Below, one piece after another: positions 52,411-59,856 of a DNA stretch of 64,000 nucleotides. The translations under genes were made by a program, and so were the position numbers. Each line of letters begins with the position of its first letter. The stretch's first letter is position 1. Origin of the DNA: Bacteroidales bacterium (GTDB lineage Bacteria; Bacteroidota; Bacteroidia; Bacteroidales; P3); the NCBI GenBank assembly GCA_017522105.1, contig JAFXAA010000036.1, positions 51,669 to 115,668 of the forward strand, in the 5' to 3' direction. The notes beneath the pieces are model-generated. The model made no database searches, was not told the DNA's origin, and saw only the letters and a list, made by a program, of their open reading frames with translations.

Positions 52411-52483
52411 CAACCTTTTTCAAAACTGGCAAAATTTTTTTCGTAATATGTGTGTTTCTGTCGCCGACACCGAACCACCACGG

Positions 52484-52610
52484 CCCCTCTACGGAGCCCC
52501 TACGGCCGTTCTTCAGTAGTTCTTCAGTAGTTCTTCAGTGTTTGACTGAAGAACTACTGAAGAACTACTGAAGAACGGCCGTAGGGACTCCGTAGGGGCT
52601 CCGTAGGGGA
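52484..52610. repeat. Intergenic TTCTTCAG hairpin repeat, copy D
   Basis: Perfect 40-nt arms (52500-52539 and 52545-52584) around loop GTTTG, made of CTACGGCCG plus TTCTTCAGTAG units. Outer pairing of GGAGCCCCT/GGGACTCC-type units extends the stem close to 58 bp (to about 52486/52598). Core identical to copy B at 16949-17015. Confidence 0.92.
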
Positions 52611-52698
52611 GGCGAACAGGATGAGGGCCGGACGGCGGGGTGTGGGATGCTTTTTGTGGGGTGGTTCTTTTTTTATTTGCGGGTAAGGGAAAAATGTG

Positions 52699-52706
52699 TA
52701 TATTTG
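52699..52706 (+). promoter_or_regulatory. ptb promoter, minus-7 element TATATTTG
   Basis: TAnnTTTG match, 47 nt upstream of the ATG at 52754. Confidence 0.78.
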
Positions 52707-52753
52707 CAGCCACGGATTTTAACAAACAATAATAATAAAAAATTAAAAACAAG

Positions 52754-53662
52754 ATGATTACGAAACTTGATGACCTGCTTGAACTGGTCAAATCGAAAGG
52801 CAAGAAACGTCTCGTCGCTGCTTATGCCAACGACAGCCACACCATCAGCGCCGTGAGCGCCGCCATAGACCGCGGTATTGTCGAGGCCACCCTCGTGGGC
52901 GACATCGAGACCATGAAGAAAGTCTGCGCCGAGGAAGGCATAGACCCCAACAAGTTCGAGATGGTGCAGGAGGCCAACGACAACAAGGCCGGTGCCCTGG
53001 CTGTGAAGCTCATCAACGAGGGCAAGGGCGACTTCCTGATGAAGGGCCTGCTCAGCACCGACAAGTACATGCGCGCCATCCTCAACAAGGAGAGCGGCCT
53101 CATGCCCGGCAAGAAGAACGACATGCTGACCCACATGGCCGTCATGGAGGTGCCCGCCTACCACAAGCTGCTCTGCTGCTCGGACATGGCCATCATCCCG
53201 GCCCCGGACTTCAAGCAGAAGACCGCCATCATGAACTTCCTCATCCAGGTCTCGAAGAGCCTTGAGAATCCGAAACCCAAAGTGGCCGTTCTCGCCGCCA
53301 CGGAGCAGGTCTCGGTCGGTATGCCCGCTTGCGCCGAAGCCGCTTGGCTCGGCATGCAGAGCCAGCGTGGCCAGATTCCCGGTGCTGTGGTCGACGGCCC
53401 GCTGAGCCTCGACTGCGCCATCGACAAGGAGAGCGCCCAGACCAAGAAACTCACCTCCGAGGTGGCCGGCGACGCCGACTGCCTGCTCTTCCCCAACATC
53501 GAGAGCGGCAACATCTTCTACAAAGCCTGCACCAAGTTTGCCCACGCCGAGCTCGCCTGCATGGTGATGGGTGCCCGCGTGCCCTGCGTCCTCACCAGCC
53601 GCGGCGACAGCGCCAAGACCAAGCTCTACAGCATAGCCCTGGCCGCCCTGCAGTGCAAATAA
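52754..53662 (+). CDS. ptb: Phosphate butyryltransferase-like acyltransferase
   Basis: A 302-residue enzyme of the phosphate acetyl/butyryltransferase family. AAYANDSHTISAVSAAIDRGIVEATLVGD, GDFLMKGLLSTDKYMRAILNKESGLMPG, VLAATEQVS and VDGPLSLDCAIDKESA fit Ptb. It exchanges CoA for phosphate on butyryl- or branched acyl-CoA. The usual partner buk (butyrate kinase) is not next to it. Acyl-CoA could come from the 2-oxoacid oxidoreductase in the same window, but this link is inference. Confidence 0.85.
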   Translation: MITKLDDLLELVKSKGKKRLVAAYANDSHTISAVSAAIDRGIVEATLVGDIETMKKVCAEEGIDPNKFEMVQEANDNKAGALAVKLINEGKGDFLMKGLLSTDKYMRAILNKESGLMPGKKNDMLTHMAVMEVPAYHKLLCCSDMAIIPAPDFKQKTAIMNFLIQVSKSLENPKPKVAVLAATEQVSVGMPACAEAAWLGMQSQRGQIPGAVVDGPLSLDCAIDKESAQTKKLTSEVAGDADCLLFPNIESGNIFYKACTKFAHAELACMVMGARVPCVLTSRGDSAKTKLYSIALAALQCK

Positions 53663-53668
53663 ATAATC

Positions 53669-53762
53669 AGCTGTAAGTTATGAGCTGTAAGTTTTAAGTG
53701 GCTGACGCGGTTGGAAACAATCCTGCGCCAGCCACTTAAAGCTTACTGCTTACAGCTTAAAA
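53669..53762. repeat. Inverted repeat with AGCTGTAAG text repeats
   Basis: AGCTGTAAG units on both sides of a stem TTAAGTGGCTG (53694-53704) / CAGCCACTTAA (53729-53739), with CGC/GCG adding to it. Lies between ptb and the PAS gene. No T run follows, so terminator function is uncertain. Confidence 0.65.
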
Positions 53763-53771
53763 CAATAAGCA

Positions 53772-54137
53772 ATGGACCAGTATTTTGAACACCTGAACAA
53801 TGTGGCCATCACCGTGTGCGACGCCGAGGGCTATGTGGTGGACATGAACCAGCACAGCGCCGACGTGAACAGCCACGGCCACAAAATCATAGGCAACAAC
53901 CTGATGGACTGCCATCCTGAGCCCGCGAAGACCAAGCTCAAGGGGCTGCTGGAGCACCAGCAGATGAACGCCTACACCATCGAGAAGACCCTTGCCGACG
54001 GCAGCAAGGTGAAGAAGCTCATCTACCAGACCCCCTGGTGGAAGGAGGACGGCCAGTTCGGCGGCCTCATCGAGTACTCGATAGAGGTGCCCTTCGAGAT
54101 GCCCCATTACGTCCGCCAGCCCAAGCCGCAGCAATGA
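53772..54137 (+). CDS. Single PAS-domain protein
   Basis: A 121-residue protein made of one PAS-like domain: YFEHLNNVAITVCDAEGYVVDMNQHSADVN, IIGNNLMDCHPEPAKTKLKGLLEHQQMNAYTIEK, and KLIYQTPWWKEDGQFGGLIEYSIEVPFEMPHYVR. No output domain is fused. It may sense a small molecule or redox state for another protein. The stop overlaps the start of the next gene (ATGA), coupling it to the outer-membrane receptor. Confidence 0.78.
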   Translation: MDQYFEHLNNVAITVCDAEGYVVDMNQHSADVNSHGHKIIGNNLMDCHPEPAKTKLKGLLEHQQMNAYTIEKTLADGSKVKKLIYQTPWWKEDGQFGGLIEYSIEVPFEMPHYVRQPKPQQ

Positions 54138-56674
54138 AAAGGATAGCGGTTCTTTTTTTCTGTGTCCTGGCGATGGGTGCCGCGGCTCAGCAGGGGGCGG
54201 TGCGCGGACGTGTGGTGGATGCGCTGACCGGGGAGAACATAGAGTACGCCAACGTGGCGCTGCTGAAGGCCAGCGATTCGTCGCTGGTGGACGGCACGGT
54301 GAGCGGAGGCAACGGCAGCTTCACGGTGTCGGCTCCCTACGGGCGCTACCTGCTGCGCGTCACCTTCATGGGCTATGAGCCGTACTACCACGCCCAGGCG
54401 CTGACCCTCGGCGAGGGCAGGAGAGAGGTGAACGTGGGCAAGGTGCAGCTGAAGGCGCACGCCACGCTGATGGAAGCCGTGGAGGTGAGTGCGGAGCGCT
54501 CGATGGTGGAGTACCAGCTTGACAAGCGCGTCATCAATGTGGACAAGAATCTCGTCACCGGCGGCGGCACGGCCACCGACGTGCTGGAGCAGGTGCCGAG
54601 TGTGGCCGTGGACAACGACGGCAACGTGACGCTTCGCGGCTCGAGCAACGTCAAGGTGCTCGTCAACGGGCGCCCCAGCGAGCTGTTGGCCAGCGACCTG
54701 GCCACGCTGCTGGAGCAGATACCGGCCTCGACGGTGGAGAACGTGGAGGTCATCACCAACCCCTCGGCCAAGTACGACCCCGAGGGCATGAGCGGCATCA
54801 TCAACATAAAGCTCAAGGACAAGACCGCCGGTGCGCTGGGCCTGAACGGCGTGGTGAACGTCAACGCCGGCGCGCCGCTGCCATTCATGATCCCCGACGG
54901 CCAGCCGCAGTTCATCCCCACGGTGATGGGCAACGTGAGCCTCAACTACACGACAGAGAAGTACAACCTCTTCCTGAATGTGGACGGCGGCATGAGGCAG
55001 CGCGGCAACAAGTCGCACACCGACATTGAATACTTCAACACCGACGGCAGCACGCGGTCGAACCACTCGATAGACCAGTTCAGTCTCAACCCCAACTACA
55101 TGGGCAGTGTGAAGGTGGGTGGCGAGTATTATTTTGACGACCGTAACAGCCTGCTGCTGAGCTACCAGCTGCGCGGCGGCAACCGTCGGCGCCACAGCGA
55201 CATCACGGCTGTGGACATGATGCACAGCAACGACTCGCTGCACTACGACCAGACGACGGCCAGCGACAACCGCAACCGCAACCACTCGTTCAACATGCTG
55301 TACACGCGCAAGTTCGACCGCAAAGACGAGGAGCTGACCCTGGACGCTACCTTCAGCATGCGCCATGTGGACGGCGGGGGGATGCAGGAGCAGGTGTACA
55401 GCGATGCCGCTGCCAACGCGGCGAGCTATTACCGCCGTGACAGCGAGACGGAGAACAGCCACCAGGCCCTCAACATCAAGGCCAACTGGCTGCGGCCGCT
55501 GGACTCGTTCTTCGGCATGGAGGGCTGGCGGCTGGAGACGGGCTACGAGGGGCGCATGGACTGGCCCGACCAGCGGGCCGACTACTACCGCACCACCAGC
55601 GTGCTGAACCATGTGTACGACAGCACCTCATCGACTCACTTCGACTACCGCCAGCATGTGCATGCCGTCTATGGCACGCTGGGCGGCAACATCACCAAGA
55701 AGCTGTCGGCGCAGGCGGGCTTACGCGGCGAGTACGCCTCCATATACGGCAAGGACATCAACCACCCCGGCACCAAGCCTGTGGACAAGACCTACTGGCA
55801 GCTGTACCCCACGCTGCACCTGTCGTACAAGTTCAACGACATGCAGAGCATGCAGGTGAGCTACAGCCGCCGTGTGCACAGGCCGCACATGTGGGACCTC
55901 AACCCCTACATGGACGTGCGCGAGGGAGACCAAATAAGCTTCGGCAACCCTAACCTCGACCCCGAGTATACCAACGCCTTCGAGCTGAGCTACAACCTCG
56001 GCATCGACAAGGTCAACATCTTCACGTCGGCCTACTATCGCCAGACCAACAACATGATTACGCGCTACGGCTTCATGTGGACGCCGGAGAACGTGGCCAC
56101 CTACGCGCCGTGGGAGCCGTACAACAGCCAGTACTACGGCTACCGTGCGTCGACGGGTTTCAACCTGAACAAGGGATATAACTATGGCATGGAGTTCATC
56201 GTGGACTGGCAGCCGTTCCAGTGGTGGAAGCTCAATGTGAGCGTGAACCTCTACCAGAGCTATATTGAAGGCACCGAGCTGCTCGACAACCGCAGCACGC
56301 AGTCGTTCCAGGCCAGCGGCAAGTTCAGCTCGTTCATGACGCTGCCCAAGGACTGGACGGTGCAGCTCAGCGGGCAGTACTGGGCGCCGTGGCTCGACCT
56401 GCAGACGAAGATGGACCCCGGCTACTGGCTCGACCTGGCAGTGAAGAAGGACGTGATGAACAAGCGAGGCACCATCAACCTGAGGGTGAGCGATGTGCTG
56501 TGCACCGGCGGCTGGGGCCACACCACCAGTGACGAGCAGATGCACCGCGTGGTGAAGGCCAGGCGCCTGTCGCCGACGGTTACGGTGGGCTTTTCCTATA
56601 AGATCAACAACGGCCTCAAGCAGCGCCAGCAGCAGATGGAGGAAGAGGGTGCCGACGAAAGCACCATTTATTAG
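54134..56674 (+). CDS. TonB-dependent-receptor-like outer membrane protein
   Basis: An 846-residue outer-membrane protein; start at 54134 gives a signal peptide (MKRIAVLFFCVLAMGAAAQ). A carboxypeptidase-regulatory-like domain follows (GAVRGRVVDALTGENIEYANVALLKASDSSLVDGTVSGGNGSF), then a plug domain (VLEQVPSVAVDNDGNVTLRGSSNVKVLVNGRPS) and a long beta-barrel (outer membrane beta-barrel family 3 type). Substrate is unknown. No SusD partner is adjacent, so it is not a typical glycan-uptake pair. Coupled to the PAS gene. Confidence 0.88.
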   Translation: MKRIAVLFFCVLAMGAAAQQGAVRGRVVDALTGENIEYANVALLKASDSSLVDGTVSGGNGSFTVSAPYGRYLLRVTFMGYEPYYHAQALTLGEGRREVNVGKVQLKAHATLMEAVEVSAERSMVEYQLDKRVINVDKNLVTGGGTATDVLEQVPSVAVDNDGNVTLRGSSNVKVLVNGRPSELLASDLATLLEQIPASTVENVEVITNPSAKYDPEGMSGIINIKLKDKTAGALGLNGVVNVNAGAPLPFMIPDGQPQFIPTVMGNVSLNYTTEKYNLFLNVDGGMRQRGNKSHTDIEYFNTDGSTRSNHSIDQFSLNPNYMGSVKVGGEYYFDDRNSLLLSYQLRGGNRRRHSDITAVDMMHSNDSLHYDQTTASDNRNRNHSFNMLYTRKFDRKDEELTLDATFSMRHVDGGGMQEQVYSDAAANAASYYRRDSETENSHQALNIKANWLRPLDSFFGMEGWRLETGYEGRMDWPDQRADYYRTTSVLNHVYDSTSSTHFDYRQHVHAVYGTLGGNITKKLSAQAGLRGEYASIYGKDINHPGTKPVDKTYWQLYPTLHLSYKFNDMQSMQVSYSRRVHRPHMWDLNPYMDVREGDQISFGNPNLDPEYTNAFELSYNLGIDKVNIFTSAYYRQTNNMITRYGFMWTPENVATYAPWEPYNSQYYGYRASTGFNLNKGYNYGMEFIVDWQPFQWWKLNVSVNLYQSYIEGTELLDNRSTQSFQASGKFSSFMTLPKDWTVQLSGQYWAPWLDLQTKMDPGYWLDLAVKKDVMNKRGTINLRVSDVLCTGGWGHTTSDEQMHRVVKARRLSPTVTVGFSYKINNGLKQRQQQMEEEGADESTIY

Positions 56675-56688
56675 TTAAGAGTTAGGGA

Positions 56689-57123
56689 GTGGATAGTGAA
56701 CCTACAATACGGGAGTGTGATGGACGGCGCGAGGTGCTTGATCCAGTGCGCAGACGCTGGGTGGCGCTGACGCCCGAAGAGTGGGTGCGTCAGCAGACCA
56801 TCCGTCTGTTGCACGAGCACTACGGCTATCCGCTGGAACTCATGCAGGTGGAAGCGGCCATTACGCTCAACGGCATGACGCGGCGCTGCGACATTGTCGT
56901 CTATTCCCCCGAGGGGCAGCCGCAGATGATTGTGGAGTGCAAAAAGCCCGGGGTGGCCATCACACAGAAGGTATGCGACCAAGCCTGCCGCTACAATACC
57001 GTGCTGCATGTACCTTACCTGCTGCTAACCAACGGTGTACAGTCTGTTGCGGTGCATGTGGATTGGGAAAAAGGGAGGCTGGAGCAGATGAGGGAGCCAA
57101 ACTTTTTTGCTAAAAAGAGTTAA
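56689..57123 (+). CDS. HsdR N-terminal-domain protein
   Basis: A 144-residue protein. LDPVRRRWVALTPEEWVRQQTIRLLHEHYGYPLELMQVEAAITLNGMTRRCDIVVYSPEGQPQMIVECKKPGVAI has the catalytic D...ECKK of the type I restriction HsdR_N nuclease domain. Stand-alone versions are common in Bacteroidota without a type I system, and their job is unclear. The start is probably GTG 56689, just after AGGGAG; spacing is tight, so this start is tentative. Confidence 0.75.
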   Translation: MDSEPTIRECDGRREVLDPVRRRWVALTPEEWVRQQTIRLLHEHYGYPLELMQVEAAITLNGMTRRCDIVVYSPEGQPQMIVECKKPGVAITQKVCDQACRYNTVLHVPYLLLTNGVQSVAVHVDWEKGRLEQMREPNFFAKKS

Positions 57124-57161
57124 AAAATGTTAGGTTTTGGCCACTTCGTCGTCATATATAT
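57124..57161 (+). promoter_or_regulatory. Probable ECF-sigma-dependent promoter region
   Basis: The 38 nt between the HsdR_N gene and the sigma factor include GTTAGGTTTTGGCC, then CGTCGTCATATA. No TAnnTTTG is present. The GTTAGG...CGTC layout looks like a minus-35/minus-10 pair read by the ECF sigma factor itself. This is inference from position and pattern. Confidence 0.4.
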
Positions 57162-57632
57162 ATGGAGAGGGCAGAAATACGTCAACAAATCGTGGAGCAC
57201 TACCTGGACTACTACGCCCTGGCGATGTCCATGCTTGACGACGACGACGATGCCCGCGACGCGGTGCAGGAAGCCATGGCGAAGACGTTTGCCATGCCGT
57301 TATTGAAAGACCCGGTGAACTACTGCTTTCAGACGGTGAGGCACGAAGCCGTGAACGTGTTGCGCCATCGGTGGCGGACGGTGCCGTTGAGCGGGCAGCA
57401 CGAGGAACTGTCGGACAGTGAGGACGCAAGCTATGCCGAGCTGCTGGAGCGCGTGAGGAATCTGCGAATGGGGTTACCGAAGTCGCTGCGGTCGCTGGTG
57501 AAGCTGCACTATGAGAAAGGCCTCTCCATAAACGAGTTGCAAAAGATAACGGGTTATACCCACATGACGATATGGAGGAAACTGCGTGAGGCGGAAGCAA
57601 TGATAAAAAAACAACTGGAGGAAGAGAAATGA
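57162..57632 (+). CDS. ECF-type RNA polymerase sigma factor
   Basis: A 156-residue sigma-70 family factor. Region 2 is near residues 10-60 (HYLDYYALAMSMLDDDDDARDAVQEAMAKTF), region 4 in the C-terminal half (LPKSLRSLVKLHYEKGLSINELQKITGYTHMTIWRKLREAEAMI), with the helix-turn-helix. It is first in a three-gene set with a membrane protein and a secreted protein, each overlapping by 4 nt. Likely autoregulated. Confidence 0.85.
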   Translation: MERAEIRQQIVEHYLDYYALAMSMLDDDDDARDAVQEAMAKTFAMPLLKDPVNYCFQTVRHEAVNVLRHRWRTVPLSGQHEELSDSEDASYAELLERVRNLRMGLPKSLRSLVKLHYEKGLSINELQKITGYTHMTIWRKLREAEAMIKKQLEEEK

Positions 57633-58114
57633 AAAACGATACCATTCAGGCTTTGTTGGTCAAACGAGAGGCCGGCACGATTACAGACGACGAGTTGACG
57701 TCGCTCAACGCCCTCACCAGGCGCGACGAGGTGGTTGCCGGTGCTGAAAAACGCGCCGTCGGCATACGGCGGACGCGCCGGCGTGTAATGACAACGGCGG
57801 TGGCGTTGGTTGGCGTTGCCGTGGCGGGTGTGGCACTTCTTGTGCCGAGGCAGGAGCCGCAGCTGATGGCCAAACAACCGGCAGTGGTAGAGCAGCCGGT
57901 GAGAGAGGATGTTGGGCCGAGCCCCGTGGAAGCGGTGCCGCTGCAGACGGCCTCTCTTGACATGGAAAAGACGGCGACGATACGGGCGTCTGTGAAGAAA
58001 GCGCATAAAGAGGAGCCGGTGCTCAGGAGGAAGGCGGAGCCTGTGGTGACATGCAACAACCAGTGCGATGCCGACTCGGTGATTAACGATATATGGAAAT
58101 TCCTGACGGCATGA
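57629..58114 (+). CDS. Single-pass membrane protein, probable anti-sigma factor
   Basis: A 161-residue protein. Residues 1-48 are a charged N-terminus with DDELTSLNALTRRDEVVAGAE; a membrane helix follows (VMTTAVALVGVAVAGVALLVP), then a polar C-terminus with a CNNQCDADSV motif. Overlap with the sigma gene (ATGA) and topology suggest an anti-sigma factor. No zinc-finger HxxxCxxC motif is visible, so this is inferred from context. Confidence 0.65.
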   Translation: MKNDTIQALLVKREAGTITDDELTSLNALTRRDEVVAGAEKRAVGIRRTRRRVMTTAVALVGVAVAGVALLVPRQEPQLMAKQPAVVEQPVREDVGPSPVEAVPLQTASLDMEKTATIRASVKKAHKEEPVLRRKAEPVVTCNNQCDADSVINDIWKFLTA

Positions 58115-58578
58115 AGAAGCTGTTGAATATAGCCATCCTGTTTGCGCTTGTATCCACCACCCTGCACGCGCAGACCGATTTGTATAAACGCTATGCCAGT
58201 CAGCCGGGCGTCAAGGTGGCCTCGGTGTCGGGCTTTGCCATCGACAGCACGTCGCATGTGGATGTGACGGTGGTTGAGGCAGAAGACGACGAGGGGTGGG
58301 CGTGGATGAAGAGTGAGTTCTATATCGGCGACCTGGCTCCCGAGCAGGAGGATGGATTGCGGGAGGGGAGCGACGTGGTGCTTTTTGCGCGCCGCAGCCG
58401 TATCAATCCGCGCGAGAGTGCCCCTGTCGTGGGAGAATCGATAGATGTGGCCACCAGCTGCTATATGGGCGTCTCCTACCTGCAACGTGCCGTCTATATT
58501 TTCTGTGCCGACAGTGAGGCGCAGAGCGACGCCATAGCCACCCTGCTGGTGAAAAAGATTATGCACTCGTCGAGGTGA
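58111..58578 (+). CDS. Secreted protein, DUF4252-like
   Basis: A 155-residue protein with a signal peptide (MKKLLNIAILFALVSTTLHAQ); start 58111 overlaps the previous stop by ATGA. The mature part (DLYKRYASQPGVKVASVSGFAID ...) resembles small DUF4252-type proteins that often follow ECF sigma genes in Bacteroidales. Exact family membership is not certain. It may be an output or sensor of the sigma system. Confidence 0.65.
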   Translation: MKKLLNIAILFALVSTTLHAQTDLYKRYASQPGVKVASVSGFAIDSTSHVDVTVVEAEDDEGWAWMKSEFYIGDLAPEQEDGLREGSDVVLFARRSRINPRESAPVVGESIDVATSCYMGVSYLQRAVYIFCADSEAQSDAIATLLVKKIMHSSR

Positions 58579-58737
58579 AAAAGGTGTGATGGGATGGCTT
58601 TGGCTATCTGTTTTGCACCCTTTGCGCAAACGCTGCAGGAAAATATTTTGATGTGTGTATGCCCTAAATTACAGTATGTTGTGATGGTATGAGGACGGTG
58701 ATTGAAAAAAATATTTTGCCAGTTTGAAAAATGTTCG

Positions 58738-58745
58738 TACTTTTG
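58738..58745 (+). promoter_or_regulatory. tRNA-Asp promoter, minus-7 element TACTTTTG
   Basis: TAnnTTTG match, 32 nt before the 5' end of tRNA-Asp. May also serve tmRNA further on. Confidence 0.8.
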
Positions 58746-58777
58746 CACCCGCTTTCGAGCGATAGGAAGCGGCAAAC

Positions 58778-58852
58778 GGTCCGGTAGTTCAGTTTGGTTA
58801 GAATACATGCCTGTCACGCATGGGGTCGCGAGTTCGAGTCTCGTCCGGACCG
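58778..58852 (+). tRNA. tRNA-Asp (anticodon GTC)
   Basis: Acceptor GGTCCGG pairs with CCGGACC (58845-58851). The anticodon loop CTGTCAC gives GTC. T loop TTCGAGT is standard. CCA follows at 58853-58855, so it is encoded. Confidence 0.95.
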
Positions 58853-58864
58853 CCAAATGAAGAA

Positions 58865-58890
58865 AAGAGCTCTCTGAAATGAGGGCTCTT
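58865..58890 (+). terminator. Weak terminator-like hairpin after tRNA-Asp
   Basis: AAGAGCTCTC (58865-58874) with GAGGGCTCTT (58881-58890); one wobble, few T residues after it. May only partly stop transcription before tmRNA. Confidence 0.5.
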
Positions 58891-58926
58891 GCCGTATCAA
58901 CTTATCAACCTATCAACGGAGCATCC

Positions 58927-59318
58927 GGGGCTGCTTGGTTTTGACAGCAGGGATAATGGGTTTGTAAGCATGCAGGCCGACGCGCCAGAGGCCTTGAAAA
59001 CAGACGCAAAAAGATAATTGGCGAAAACAACTACGCTCTCGCTGCCTAACCGAAGCACAGTAAGTTCGGCTTAATTCCCGCGCAAGGCGCAGGAACGAGA
59101 CATCTCCCAGCCGCCCCGACCGTCGGCTGCTGACCCGGAGGTGCAGGTAATGACGGGATAGCCGGTGTGGTGCCTCGGAGCGCCGGTGAAGAATTAGAGG
59201 CTAAGGGTGGCCTTGGGTGCCGATGTCCGGAGCCGCCCCTACAATCAACCATCGGATAAGCATGTAGAAAGCACACTTGTTAACTGTTTGGACGAGGGTT
59301 CGACTCCCTCCAGCTCCA
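58927..59318 (+). ncRNA. ssrA: Transfer-messenger RNA (tmRNA)
   Basis: 5' end GGGGCTGCTTGGTTTTGACA and 3' end with T arm GAGGGTTCGACTCCCTC and CAGCTCCA, pairing GGGGCTG (58927-58933) with CAGCTCC (59311-59317). The internal frame ends GGC GAA AAC AAC TAC GCT CTC GCT GCC TAA near 59019-59048, giving tag GENNYALAA, which fits tags known in this phylum. CCA is not encoded. It rescues stalled ribosomes with SmpB. Confidence 0.95.
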
Positions 59319-59320
59319 CA

Positions 59321-59347
59321 AAGAGGCCTTGATGGCCTCTTTTTTTC
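59321..59347 (+). terminator. tmRNA terminator
   Basis: AAGAGGCC (59321-59328) with GGCCTCTT (59334-59341), then TTTTT. Confidence 0.9.
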
Positions 59348-59409
59348 GCTTCCGGTCGTCTCACCCTCGCCCTACGGGCGGGGTTGTCGGCAAGGCCGAC
59401 GGCACACCA

Positions 59410-59457
59410 CGACTCCGCCCAGCTCCACAGAAAGAGACCCCTGCGGGTCTCTTTTTT
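59410..59457 (+). repeat. Second copy of the tmRNA 3' end plus a second terminator
   Basis: CGACTCCGCCCAGCTCCACA (59410-59429) repeats the tmRNA 3' end at 59301-59320 with two mismatches, 109 nt downstream. A hairpin AAGAGACCC/GGGTCTCTT (59432-59453) with T run follows. Between the copies are two small hairpins, CGCCC/GGGCG and GTCGGC/GCCGAC. It may mark an old integration or recombination event at ssrA. Confidence 0.7.
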
Positions 59458-59527
59458 GCTGGTCATCCTCTCACCGCCGCCCAGTGCGTCTTTCATATAT
59501 TTTTGTATCGGTGTCAAATAAAATGTG

Positions 59528-59535
59528 TATCTTTG
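59528..59535 (+). promoter_or_regulatory. Promoter minus-7 element TATCTTTG
   Basis: Located 94 nt upstream of the ATG at 59630. Likely drives the small gene and the lipoprotein gene after it. Confidence 0.75.
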
Positions 59536-59629
59536 CAGTCGCAAAAACGAGAGGGAGGCATCTGGTGTATATATGTCAAGGTGCTGATTTGCATAGGTGA
59601 ATAAGTGTAATAAAACCATATGTATTTCA

Positions 59630-59836
59630 ATGGATAGATATAGAAAGACATACGTCGCGCCGATGCTGACGGTGGTCAGTATCAGGGCGGAGCGAGGCTA
59701 TGCCGTGAGCATGCAGGACGTTTCCGGGCCGTTCGATGCCATGCTTCTGTGGGAGGAGAGCAAAGACAGCCGCCAGATGGAGACCTACGATGCCTCCGTC
59801 TACTGGGACAATACGGGCAACCACTTCTGGGAATAA
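59630..59836 (+). CDS. Small protein of unknown function
   Basis: A 68-residue protein: MDRYRKTYVAPMLTVVSIRAERGYAVSMQDVSGPFDAMLLWEES ... NHFWE. No signal peptide is clear. Similar short genes often sit just before lipoprotein or fimbrillin-like genes in Bacteroidales. The ATG at 59630 fits the frame; an earlier in-frame ATG is at 59597. It precedes the lipoprotein gene by 20 nt and is probably cotranscribed. Confidence 0.6.
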   Translation: MDRYRKTYVAPMLTVVSIRAERGYAVSMQDVSGPFDAMLLWEESKDSRQMETYDASVYWDNTGNHFWE

Positions 59837-59856
59837 CACTAAAGGACGCTAATCAC

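Noticed and set aside
54134-56674. SusC of a polysaccharide utilisation locus
   Set aside because: No SusD gene or glycan-active enzyme is adjacent, and the barrel resembles the outer-membrane beta-barrel family more than SusC.
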